Positions 25,290 to 33,477 of a DNA stretch of 64,000 nucleotides are shown here, piece by piece (the first letter of the stretch is position 1; each line of letters opens with the position of its first letter). The notes under the pieces were generated by a model. The model was not told the origin of the DNA. It saw nothing but the letters and a program-made list of their open reading frames with translations, and ran no database searches. The translations under genes and the position numbers were made by a program. Source of the DNA: Leisingera sp. ANG-M7 (GTDB lineage Bacteria > Pseudomonadota > Alphaproteobacteria > Rhodobacterales > Rhodobacteraceae); contig NZ_JWLI01000012.1 in the NCBI RefSeq assembly GCF_000813965.1, positions 118,354 to 182,353 on the forward strand, read 5' to 3'.

Positions 25290-27317
25290 CTAGTATTTCC
25301 GGCGCATCAGCGCATCCGCTGCCACCGCATCAGACGGGGTGCACAAGAGCGGGTTGATCTCGATCTCTTCCAGCCCCAGCGCGTTCTCCACCACATAGGC
25401 CTCAACCGCGCGGATTGCGCGCAGGATCGCCTCGCGGTCCGCCGCCGGGGCGCCGCGGTAGCCGTCCAGCAGCTTCGCGATGCGCAGCGACTGAAGCGCG
25501 GCCTCAATCTCCGCATCCGAGGCCGGCAGCAGGAAAGACGCGCTATCCTCCATCAGCTCGGTCAGGGTGCCGCCCGCCGCAAGCGTCATCACAAAGCCAT
25601 GCGCCGGGTCCTTGACCACACCGATCAGCAGTTCTGCCACCGCGCCGGTGACCATCTCCTCCACCAGGAAACGCTCCGCAGGCATGTTGAAAGCCGCGTC
25701 GCTCACCTCCTGGCCCGAATTCAGGTTCAGAACCACCGCCCCCGCCTCGGTCTTGTGCACGACACCCTCGCCCTTCAGCACCACCGGGAAGCCGACATCC
25801 ACCGCCACCGCGCGGGCATTGGTGGCCGAAGCGGCCCGTTTGGAGCGCGGCGTGCGCAGCCCATAGCTGGCAAGCTGCCACTTGGCTTCGGCTTCCGGCA
25901 CCAGATCAGGCTCTACAGCGGGGGTTGGCAGCAACAGCGGCGCAGGCGCCTCCGGCAGCGGCAGGCTGGCCGCCTCGCAAGCGGCAATCGCTTCACTGAG
26001 ACCGCAGAAGGGCACCACGCCTGCGTCCATCAGCCGGGCCGCCACATCCTCTGGCAATAGCTCCGGCAGGGTCGCCACCAGCCCAACATTGGCGCCGGTC
26101 CGTTCGTGCGAACCGATGGCGGCCTGAATGGTGCATTCCCAGTCCGAGGCATCGCAGCGGTCATCACGCGGGAAATCCACAATCAGCATGGTCATTGCCA
26201 GCTGAGGATCCATCATCGCCGCGAACGCTTTGGTCATCGCCTCGGTGTCGCGCCAGATATAGGTGTGATAGTCGAGCGGATTTGCCAGCGCCACCATCGG
26301 GCCCAGCGCCTCGCGCAGGTCCGTTTTCTGGCGGCCATTCAGCGGTGGGAACTCCACCTTCCGCGTATGGCCGGTGTCTGCGGCCAGGCTTGCTTCCCCG
26401 CCGGAGCAGCTGATGGTTGCGATGCGGTTCGAAGGCAGCCGCCCCGCCACATGCAGCAGCTTCAGCGTCTCCAGGAAGGACGGCAGGTCATCCAGACGCG
26501 GAATGCCAAGGCGTGAGAGCAAAGCCCCGGCCCCCGCGTCACCGCCCGCAAGCGAGGCGGTATGAGAAACAGTTGCGGCCCGGGCCTCGGCCGATTTGCC
26601 GACTTTCAGAGCAATAACCGGCTTGCCCAACTCGCGCGCCCGTGCGGCCAGGCCCTCAAAGGCGCGCAGATCACCAAAGCCCTCGATATGTAGGCCCAGC
26701 GCGGTGACGCGGTCGTCTTCCAGCAGCGCCTCGCCGATTGCAGCAATACCCGACTGCGCCTGATTGCCCGCGGTCACCACATAGGCCACTGGCAGCCCGC
26801 GTTTCTGCATGGTCAAATTGATCGCAATGTTGGAGCTCTGGGTGATCAGCGCCACGCCCTTCTCTACACGCTGGCCGCCATGCTGGTCCGGCCACAGCAG
26901 CGCGCCGTCCAGATAGTTGATGAAGCCATAACAGTTGGGCCCAAGGAAAGGCATATCGCCCGCCGCTTCCAGCAGCTGCGCCTGAAGGTCCGCGCCTTCA
27001 GCGTCCTCGGCTGCCGCTTCCAGAAAACCCGAGGCAAAGCACACGGCCCCGCCAGCACCGCGCGCAGACAGCGCCCGCACCACTTCGATAGTGGAAAAGC
27101 GGTTCACTCCGATAAAGGCCGCATCGGGCGCTTCCGGCAGGCTGTCCGCATCCTTGAAGGCCGGCAGCCCCGCGACCTCTTCTGCCTTGGGATGGACGGG
27201 CCAGATGGTGCCCTCGAATCCCATCTTCTGACATTGCTCGATGACAAGGCGGCACCACGCGCCGCCGCCAATTACAGCAATGGTTTTCGGGCGGAAAAGT
27301 CTGTTTAGAGACTGCAT
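25290..27317 (-). CDS. NDP-forming acyl-CoA synthetase (acetate-CoA ligase family), probable betaine-CoA ligase
   Basis: The 675-residue protein fuses a CoA-binding Rossmann domain (I-A-V-I-G-G-G-A-W near 13, F-L-G-P-N-C-Y-G-F near 123), two succinyl-CoA-ligase-like domains with a probable phospho-His segment (S-H-T-A-S-L-A-G near 250), and a C-terminal ATP-grasp domain with G-F-P-V-V-L-K. Known members activate acetate and other acids. The neighbouring CaiD-like and acyl-CoA dehydrogenase genes suggest that the substrate is gamma-butyrobetaine or a related betaine (inference). It starts 6 bp after the SelW-like gene stop. Confidence 0.87.
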   Translation of the reverse strand: MQSLNRLFRPKTIAVIGGGAWCRLVIEQCQKMGFEGTIWPVHPKAEEVAGLPAFKDADSLPEAPDAAFIGVNRFSTIEVVRALSARGAGGAVCFASGFLEAAAEDAEGADLQAQLLEAAGDMPFLGPNCYGFINYLDGALLWPDQHGGQRVEKGVALITQSSNIAINLTMQKRGLPVAYVVTAGNQAQSGIAAIGEALLEDDRVTALGLHIEGFGDLRAFEGLAARARELGKPVIALKVGKSAEARAATVSHTASLAGGDAGAGALLSRLGIPRLDDLPSFLETLKLLHVAGRLPSNRIATISCSGGEASLAADTGHTRKVEFPPLNGRQKTDLREALGPMVALANPLDYHTYIWRDTEAMTKAFAAMMDPQLAMTMLIVDFPRDDRCDASDWECTIQAAIGSHERTGANVGLVATLPELLPEDVAARLMDAGVVPFCGLSEAIAACEAASLPLPEAPAPLLLPTPAVEPDLVPEAEAKWQLASYGLRTPRSKRAASATNARAVAVDVGFPVVLKGEGVVHKTEAGAVVLNLNSGQEVSDAAFNMPAERFLVEEMVTGAVAELLIGVVKDPAHGFVMTLAAGGTLTELMEDSASFLLPASDAEIEAALQSLRIAKLLDGYRGAPAADREAILRAIRAVEAYVVENALGLEEIEINPLLCTPSDAVAADALMRRKY

Positions 27318-27323
27318 TTGATC

Positions 27324-27626
27324 TTATTCACCGGTCTTGCCGCGGTCCAGGTGGCCGAGGTCTTGTTCAGGGTTGATCCGGTCGCGCACGCGGGATTTCA
27401 GCTCTTTCACATCAGGAAAGCCGCCGTCCCGTTTGCGTTCCCAGACCAGTTCCTTATCAACATGGATCTCAAAGATCCCACCCAAATCGCCGGGAACCAA
27501 TGTCACCCCGCCCAATTGGTCCTGGAAGGTCTGCAGCAGTTCCTGCGCCATCCAGCCCGCCCGCAGCAGCCAGTTGCAGCCGATGCAGTAGGTAATGGTA
27601 ACAATTGGTTTCCCGGCTTGGGACAT
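27324..27626 (-). CDS. SelT/SelW/SelH-type thioredoxin-fold protein (Rdx family)
   Basis: The 100-residue protein has the N-terminal redox pair C14-I-G-C17 (C-x2-C) and the Rdx core (V-T-I-T-Y-C-I-G-C-N-W, then G-D-L-G-G-I-F-E-I-H-V-D). Homologous selenoproteins have Sec at the second position; here both are Cys and no UGA is read through. Such proteins are thought to handle thiols, substrates unknown. It is wedged between the dehydrogenase (3 bp) and synthetase (6 bp) genes, so it is cotranscribed; its role in the pathway is open. Confidence 0.85.
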   Translation of the reverse strand: MSQAGKPIVTITYCIGCNWLLRAGWMAQELLQTFQDQLGGVTLVPGDLGGIFEIHVDKELVWERKRDGGFPDVKELKSRVRDRINPEQDLGHLDRGKTGE

Positions 27627-27629
27627 GGA

Positions 27630-28793
27630 TCAGCCTCCGACGGCGCGCAGCATCTCGCGGCTGATGATGTGCCGCTGGATTTCACTGGTGCCTTCCCAGA
27701 TACGCTCGACCCGCGCGTCGCGCCAGATGCGTTCCAGCGGCAGTTCATCCATCAGGCCCATGCCGCCGTGAATCTGGATCGCCTCATCGGCCACCATCGC
27801 CAGCATCTCAGTCGCCTTCAGCTTGGCCATCGACATGTCGCTCTCGGTGACGGTGCCCTGGTCGAATTTCCAGCCGGCTTCCCAGGTCAAAAGGTTCGCT
27901 GCCTTCAGCTCCAGCGCCATGTCGGCGAGTTTAAAGGAGATGCCCTGGAACTTTCCGATCTGCTGGCCGAACTGCTTGCGCTCAGCGGCGTATTCGATCG
28001 AGTGCTGCAACGCCCGTTCGGCGCGGCCCAGACAGGTGGCCGCAACCTGCAGGCGGGTGGCGCCCAGCCAGGTGTTTGCCACCTCGAACCCCTTGTCGAC
28101 CTCACCCAGAATGGCCGAGGACGGCAGACGGCAGTCGTCGAATTCCAGCACCGCGTTGGTATAGCCGCGGTGGCTGACGTTGCCGTAGCCGTCGCGCACC
28201 TCAAAACCCGGGGTGCCCTTGTCGACAAAGAAGGCGGTGATCTTCTTCTTCGGCCCGCGCGGGGTATCCTCAACGCCGGTGGCCATGAAGCAGATCGCAA
28301 AATCGGCGATATCCGCGTGGCTGATGAAATGTTTGGTACCGTTCAGGATCCAGTCGTCACCATCCTGACGGGCAGTTGCCTTCATACCGCGCAGGTCGGA
28401 GCCCGCATCCGGCTCAGTCATCGCAAGGCAGTCCCATTTCTCGCCCTTCATGCAGGGGAACAGGTACTTTTCTTTCTGCTCCTCGGTGCCCGCCAGCAGA
28501 ATGTTCGACGGCCGCGCAACGCCTGTCCAGTGCAGCGCATAGTTGGCGCGGCCCAGTTCCTTTTCGTACATCAGCCAGGTCAGTGTATCGAGGCCGGCGC
28601 CACCGACTTCCTCGGGCATGTTGGCAGCATAAAGCCCTGCTTCCACCGCCTTTTTCTGCACATCGCGGATCACGTCCATGTCCAGGTGGCCGGTGCGCTC
28701 AATCTCCGCTTCATGCGGATAGAGCTCCTTCTCCACAAAGGCGCGGGTGGTCTCAACGATCATGGACTGTTCTTCGGTCATCCCGAACTGCAT
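27630..28793 (-). CDS. Acyl-CoA dehydrogenase, probable gamma-butyrobetainyl-CoA dehydrogenase
   Basis: A 387-residue FAD enzyme with the standard domains: helical N terminus, the middle beta domain with A-M-T-E-P-D-A-G-S-D (signature 1, about 124-133), and the C-terminal signature Q-I-H-G-G-M-G followed by R-I-W-E-G-T-S-E-I-Q, whose Glu region holds the catalytic base in short-chain family members. First gene of the minus-strand operon. Desaturating a betaine-CoA to the crotonyl form followed by CaiD-type hydration gives carnitinyl-CoA, which fits the neighbours, but substrate is inferred only from context. Confidence 0.87.
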   Translation of the reverse strand: MQFGMTEEQSMIVETTRAFVEKELYPHEAEIERTGHLDMDVIRDVQKKAVEAGLYAANMPEEVGGAGLDTLTWLMYEKELGRANYALHWTGVARPSNILLAGTEEQKEKYLFPCMKGEKWDCLAMTEPDAGSDLRGMKATARQDGDDWILNGTKHFISHADIADFAICFMATGVEDTPRGPKKKITAFFVDKGTPGFEVRDGYGNVSHRGYTNAVLEFDDCRLPSSAILGEVDKGFEVANTWLGATRLQVAATCLGRAERALQHSIEYAAERKQFGQQIGKFQGISFKLADMALELKAANLLTWEAGWKFDQGTVTESDMSMAKLKATEMLAMVADEAIQIHGGMGLMDELPLERIWRDARVERIWEGTSEIQRHIISREMLRAVGG

Positions 28794-28851
28794 GGCGGTC
28801 TTCCTTCGGCAAATCTGTTGCGGACCAGATTACGCCGCTTGCCTGCGCCCA

Positions 28852-28878
28852 TCATGCATGAATAGAAATAATCATGCA
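28852..28878. promoter_or_regulatory. Candidate AraC-type operator between acyl-CoA dehydrogenase and GlxA-type gene
   Basis: TCATGCA occurs at 28852-28858 and again at 28872-28878, exactly 20 bp apart (two helical turns). The first copy is part of a perfect palindrome TCATGCATGA (28852-28861); the second spans the regulator start codon. This fits AraC-family binding and autoregulation. Confidence 0.45.
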
Positions 28879-29815
28879 AAGTTGGACAAAAGATACCGCT
28901 GCAGTGCAGCAATTGGATGTGCTGCTGTTTGATGCCTTTTCGGCCCATTGCCTGGCCAACACAGTGGAGCCGCTGCGTGCCGCCAATACGTTTGCCGGGC
29001 GGCAGGTCTATGCCTGGCGGTTCCTGACGCTGGACGGCGGACCGGCGGTGTCGTCGTCAGGCATGGAGGTGCGGGCGCATGGGAAGCTGGGCGATTGCAG
29101 CGGTGATCTGCTGATTGCGATGCCGTCTTATGACTTCCTGCGCCATGCCAATGTGGCGACCGCCCGGGCGCTGAAATCCGCTGCCCGCCGTTACAAGGGA
29201 CTGGCGGGGTTCGACACCGGCGCCTGGTTGCTGGCGCAGGCCGGGCTGCTGGACGGGCGCCGGGCCACCATCCACTGGGAGGAACTGGGCCGTTTCACTG
29301 AGGCTTTCCCCGAGGTTCAGGCCGAGCGTGCACGGCAGGTCCGGGACGGCGACCGCATCACCTGCACCGGCGCGCTGGCGGCCTTTGACACGATGATGGA
29401 GCTCATCGGCGATCAGCATGGCGCCGCCCTGCGGCTTGAGGTTGCGGCACTGTTCATGGCGCCCGAGGCAACCGAAACCCAGGACCCGATCCTGGTGCGC
29501 GGCAAATCGGTTGCCCGCGCGGTTGCGGCGATGCAGGCCAATCTGGAAACGCCCTTGCCGATCGCTGCCGTAGCCAGAAAAGCGGGGCGCAGCCAGAAGG
29601 ATTTGGAGGCGCGGATGAAGGGTGAACTGGGGGCAACGCCGCAGGCGGTCTACCGGCGGCTGCGGCTGATACAGGCTAGAAAGCTTGTGTTAGAGACTGT
29701 TCTAAGCGTTTCCGAAATTGCTCTGCGCTGCGGCTACGACGACCCGAGCGCGCTGACCCGGGCCTTCAAGGCAGAGTTCGGAACCACTCCGCGCAGCTTG
29801 CGCAGCAGCGGCTAG
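28874..29815 (+). CDS. GlxA-family AraC-type regulator
   Basis: The 313-residue product has an N-terminal DJ-1/PfpI-like domain (L-D-V-L-L-F-D-A-F-S-A-H-C-L near 13-26, and G-L-A-G-F-D-T-G-A-W-L-L near 107) and a C-terminal AraC DNA-binding domain (P-I-A-A-V-A-R-K-A-G-R-S-Q-K, then S-V-S-E-I-A-L-R-C-G-Y-D-D-P-S-A-L-T-R). GlxA relatives such as GbdR, CdhR and SouR regulate glycine betaine, carnitine and sarcosine genes, which supports the betaine assignment. No clear ribosome site precedes the ATG. A TTA codon around 29691 lies in a dispersed-word copy. The stop overlaps the DUF2157 gene by 4 bp. Confidence 0.9.
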   Translation: MQSWTKDTAAVQQLDVLLFDAFSAHCLANTVEPLRAANTFAGRQVYAWRFLTLDGGPAVSSSGMEVRAHGKLGDCSGDLLIAMPSYDFLRHANVATARALKSAARRYKGLAGFDTGAWLLAQAGLLDGRRATIHWEELGRFTEAFPEVQAERARQVRDGDRITCTGALAAFDTMMELIGDQHGAALRLEVAALFMAPEATETQDPILVRGKSVARAVAAMQANLETPLPIAAVARKAGRSQKDLEARMKGELGATPQAVYRRLRLIQARKLVLETVLSVSEIALRCGYDDPSALTRAFKAEFGTTPRSLRSSG

Positions 29816-31002
29816 GCCTGCTTCGCCGCCATCCACTGGTTCAGCCGCCACAGCCCCCAGGCCAGCGGGATCGCGGCCAGCCCGCCGATCACATAGGCCA
29901 GCGGCTCATCCGCGAAGGATTCGAACATCTGCGTATAGGCGTGGATCGCGGCAAAGGTCAGCGCCGCGTTGAACAGCCCGCGCTGGTGCCGCTGCGCCGC
30001 CCAGAAGATCACCGCCGCCAGCACCGCCGCCCAGAGCACGGAATAGACGTTCTCGGAAATGAACAGCGCACTGTCACGGAAGGCATCGCGGGCGGCGGAG
30101 TAGCTTTCCCAATCCTCATAACCATCGCTGTAGCGGCCCGGCCCCCAGACGGTTTCACCCACCACGTCCCCCCACAAGGAGCCGACCAGCGCGCAAAGGT
30201 TTGCGACCACAAAACCCAATATCGCCAGAATGCGCAGGTGCCGCGCATCACGTTCAGCCAGCCGGGACGCGCCCCAGACGCACAGCACGATCAGCAGCAC
30301 CATCTGCAGGATCGTCAGTGTCGATTCCGGCGAATAGAAAACATAAGCCGCGTGGAAATAGCTGGTGCCCGTCTCAAGCATCTGCGCAAAGGGCGCAATC
30401 GCCAGCGCGGTGACAAAGCGCACATCCACCTGCCAGCCGGCCAGCGCCAGCGCCGCCGCATAGTAAAGCAGCGCCAAGTTCCGCAGCGGTGATCCGATGC
30501 CGTATTGCTGCAGTAGCAGCTCGATCCCAGCCAAATGCATCGCCAGTCCCATCAGCAGGATCGCACCCAGCACAAAGCCCGCGGACCAAGCCCCGTGCCG
30601 CCAGCGCCAGGTGCAGATCAGCGCCACCAGCGCTCCGGTGGGCAGCATCACCCAGCCGGCAATGTCCTCATACTTATCGACCAGCTCAATCCCGGCGCCG
30701 CCCATCAGCATGCCCGCGCCGATCAGGGTTGCGGAATTTCCGAACATCCGCAGCGTCTCTCTGCCGCGGGCCAGAACCGCCAGCCCGCCGCCCAGCATCA
30801 GGATGCCGGTCACGGCCACCGCCAGCGGATCCGCCAGCCAGAAAATGAACCCGGCAGTAGCGGCGATAATCCCGAAACACAGGATTGCGTTCACCGCCAG
30901 CGACACCATCACCTCTCGCGAGCGCGCCTCGATGGTGCGGGCCTGATCCGGGGTCAGCACACCTTCCTCGACCAGGGCATTAGTATCGGCAATGGCGTGC
31001 AT
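29812..31002 (-). CDS. DUF2157 polytopic membrane protein
   Basis: A 396-residue protein with about ten hydrophobic helices. The N-terminal cytoplasmic stretch (L-V-E-E-G-V-L-T-P-D-Q-A-R-T-I-E-A-R) is the DUF2157-type opening, and helices run to the C-terminal L-W-R-L-N-Q-W. A long hydrophilic loop (G-P-G-R-Y-S-D-G-Y-E-D-W-E-S-Y) lies between helices near residue 295. Function of the family is not established. It converges with GlxA by 4 bp overlap; the neighbour upstream is the glyoxalase-fold gene in the same direction. Confidence 0.75.
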   Translation of the reverse strand: MHAIADTNALVEEGVLTPDQARTIEARSREVMVSLAVNAILCFGIIAATAGFIFWLADPLAVAVTGILMLGGGLAVLARGRETLRMFGNSATLIGAGMLMGGAGIELVDKYEDIAGWVMLPTGALVALICTWRWRHGAWSAGFVLGAILLMGLAMHLAGIELLLQQYGIGSPLRNLALLYYAAALALAGWQVDVRFVTALAIAPFAQMLETGTSYFHAAYVFYSPESTLTILQMVLLIVLCVWGASRLAERDARHLRILAILGFVVANLCALVGSLWGDVVGETVWGPGRYSDGYEDWESYSAARDAFRDSALFISENVYSVLWAAVLAAVIFWAAQRHQRGLFNAALTFAAIHAYTQMFESFADEPLAYVIGGLAAIPLAWGLWRLNQWMAAKQA

Positions 31003-31086
31003 TAGCGGTCCCTCACGGCATCAAGAATGATACTGCCCAGCATGGACCGGCCGTGGCCAGCGGGAAAGGGGAGGAATTCCCGCCGC

Positions 31087-31509
31087 TTACCCCTTGGGGC
31101 GGCTTGGCACCCAGGCATAGCCGTTTTCACACAGGATATAGGCCTCGCGCAGGCCATGCGGCTTGTCCGTCGGCGCCTGCAGAACGGTAAAGCCCGCCGC
31201 CTCTGCCCGCACCGTGACCTCATCCGGATCGGTATCATACAGGCGGATCTCAACCCCCGCCCCGCGTGGCGGGTTTTCCGGCAGCAGCCCCAGCAGCGGA
31301 TTTTCCGCATAAGTGCCGTCACTGTGCAACTGAAACACATGATCGCCGCAGGTGACGATGGCAAAATCCTTGCTCACCTGATGGCCCTTCATGGCAAAAA
31401 CAGTCTCTAAAAATGAAACTTCTGCTGGCACATCCCGCACCAGCAAGTTGATTCCGATCCCGCGCAGGGAGCGGCCAAAGCTGTCTGCGTCCACAGTCTG
31501 GTAGTCCAT
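31087..31509 (-). CDS. Glyoxalase/VOC-fold protein
   Basis: The 140-residue product starts MDYQTVDADSF and follows the VOC repeat: G-I-N-L-L-V-R-D-V-P then D-H-V-F-Q-L-H-S-D-G-T-Y, and R-G-A-G-V-E-I-R-L-Y-D-T. Metal ligand positions include His in D-H-V-F and Glu in V-E-I-R, but the set is not complete enough to call an enzyme. The start 31509 follows GGAGGA at good distance; the frame is open 126 bp further but is not conserved-looking. A TTA codon at about 31408 is in a dispersed-word copy. Confidence 0.75.
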   Translation of the reverse strand: MDYQTVDADSFGRSLRGIGINLLVRDVPAEVSFLETVFAMKGHQVSKDFAIVTCGDHVFQLHSDGTYAENPLLGLLPENPPRGAGVEIRLYDTDPDEVTVRAEAAGFTVLQAPTDKPHGLREAYILCENGYAWVPSRPKG

Positions 31510-31674
31510 GCCAATTCCTCCGCATAAGAAACACTTGCACCCTGCCGTTGAAACCCGCGCTGCGGCAATGCCAAACACGTCAGCTTTCGGCGCCTTTCCA
31601 CCGCCTGCATGAAGCTTTGATGGCAAAGCCGGCAATCCGCTTGCCTTCCCGCCCGCAATCGGAACAATTGGATT

Positions 31675-33477
31675 ATGTCAGATAATATTTTCCCAAGCTG
31701 GCCCGACTCCGCCCCGCAATTGATCGAAGTAGCCGCCGGCCGCGCGCCCGCCGACACGGTGATCCGCCAGGGCATCTGGGTCAATGTCCACACCCGCGAA
31801 CAGCTGCCGGATCATGATATTGCGATCAAGGCGGGCCGCATCGCCTATGTCGGCCCGGATGCCTCCTACTGCACCGGTCCCGAGACGCAGATCATCGAGG
31901 CTAACGGCCGCTACATGATCCCCGGCCTGTGCGACGCGCATATGCACATCGAAAGCGGTATGCTCACCCCCGCCGAATTTGCGCGCGCAGTGATCCCGCA
32001 CGGCACCACATCCATGTTTACCGACCCGCATGAGATCGCCAATGTGCTGGGTCTGGACGGCGTGCGCTACATGCATGACGAGGCGCTGATGCAGCCGGTC
32101 AACATCTTCACCCAGATGCCCAGCTGCGCGCCCTCGGCGCCGGGGCTGGAAACCACCGGTTATGAAATCTCTGCCGAAGACGTGGCAGAGGCGATGAACT
32201 GGCCCGGCATCATCGGGCTGGGGGAAATGATGAACTTCCCCGGCGTCGCCAATGCCGACCCCAAGATGCTGGCCGAAATCGCCGCCACCCAGCGCGCAGG
32301 CAAAACCGTGGGCGGCCATTACGCCTCCCCCGACCTCGGCCCAGACTTCGCCGCCTATGTGGCCGGCGGCCCAGCCGATGACCACGAGGGCACCTGCGAG
32401 GCGGATGCCATCGCCCGGGTGCGCCAGGGGATGCGGTCGATGATGCGTCTCGGCTCTGCCTGGTATGACGTTGAGAGCCAGATAACAGCAGTGACGGAGA
32501 AGGGCCTGGACCCGCGCAACTTCATCCTCTGCACCGATGACTGCCACTCCGGCACGCTGGTCAACGATGGTCACATGAACCGGGTGGTGCGCCACGCCAT
32601 TGCCTGCGGCTGCGACCCCGTGATTGCCCTGCAGATGGCGACCATCAACACCGCCACCCATTTCGGGCTGGAGCGGGAGATCGGCTCCATCACCCCCGGC
32701 CGCCGCGCCGATGTGATCCTGACCTCGGACCTCTCCGAACTGCCGATCGAGGTGGTGATCGCCCGCGGGCAGATCGTGGCAGAATCAGGCTCTATCAAGG
32801 TCGATTGCCCGCATTACAACTGGCCCGCCAGCGCCCGCGGCACTGTGCATCTGGGTCATGAGCTGACGGCGAAGGACTTCGAACTCGCCGCGCCGGAAGG
32901 TGCCAATGCGGTCACTGCAAATGTGATCGGCGTGGTCGAAAACCAGGCCCCGACCAAGGCGCTGCAGGCAGAGCTGCCTGTGGTGGATGGCCTGGTCGAG
33001 GGCAGCGGCGACGTCTGCCAGATCGCCCTGGTCGAACGCCACCGCGCCACCGGCGGCGTCACCAACGCCTTTGTTTCCGGCTTTGGCTACAGCGGCAAGA
33101 TGGCGATGGCCTCCACCGTGGCGCATGACAGCCACCATATGATCGTGGTCGGCACCGACCGCGAGCAGATGGCGCTGGCGGCGAACCGGCTGGCACAAGT
33201 AGGCGGCGGCATCACCCTTTATAACGACGGTCAGGAGCTGGCGCTGGTCGAGCTGCCCATCGCCGGCCTGATGTCCGACAGCCCCGCCACCGAGGTTGCG
33301 GCCAAGGCGCAGGTGATGATGGAGGCAATGCAGGCCTGCGGCTGCGCCCTCAACAACGCTTACATGCAGCACTCGCTTCTGGCGCTGGTGGTGATCCCGG
33401 AACTGAGGATCTCCGACCTGGGCCTGGTTGACGTGCGCACATTCCAGAAAATCCCGGTAATCGAGCCTGCCCAATGA
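31675..33477 (+). CDS. ade: Adenine deaminase (Ade type)
   Basis: A 600-residue amidohydrolase converting adenine to hypoxanthine and ammonia. The N-terminal metal-binding signature is C-D-A-H-M-H-I-E-S-G at about 84-93, with G-T-T-S-M-F-T-D-P-H-E-I close behind; the later C-T-D-D-C-H-S-G-T-L and H-A-I-A-C-G-C motifs complete the binuclear site. The length and domain order match bacterial Ade proteins, not the adenosine-deaminase-like type. The stop overlaps the amn start by 4 bp, so both act in the same purine salvage/catabolism route. Confidence 0.93.
   Translation: MSDNIFPSWPDSAPQLIEVAAGRAPADTVIRQGIWVNVHTREQLPDHDIAIKAGRIAYVGPDASYCTGPETQIIEANGRYMIPGLCDAHMHIESGMLTPAEFARAVIPHGTTSMFTDPHEIANVLGLDGVRYMHDEALMQPVNIFTQMPSCAPSAPGLETTGYEISAEDVAEAMNWPGIIGLGEMMNFPGVANADPKMLAEIAATQRAGKTVGGHYASPDLGPDFAAYVAGGPADDHEGTCEADAIARVRQGMRSMMRLGSAWYDVESQITAVTEKGLDPRNFILCTDDCHSGTLVNDGHMNRVVRHAIACGCDPVIALQMATINTATHFGLEREIGSITPGRRADVILTSDLSELPIEVVIARGQIVAESGSIKVDCPHYNWPASARGTVHLGHELTAKDFELAAPEGANAVTANVIGVVENQAPTKALQAELPVVDGLVEGSGDVCQIALVERHRATGGVTNAFVSGFGYSGKMAMASTVAHDSHHMIVVGTDREQMALAANRLAQVGGGITLYNDGQELALVELPIAGLMSDSPATEVAAKAQVMMEAMQACGCALNNAYMQHSLLALVVIPELRISDLGLVDVRTFQKIPVIEPAQ

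Noticed and set aside
27324..27626. Possible selenoprotein (SelW homologue)
   Set aside because: The redox pair is coded by two cysteines and no in-frame UGA or SECIS-like need is seen.
27318..28865. Plus-strand frame of 515 codons over the acyl-CoA dehydrogenase and SelW-like genes
   Set aside because: Antisense to well-recognised genes; His-rich composition without motifs.
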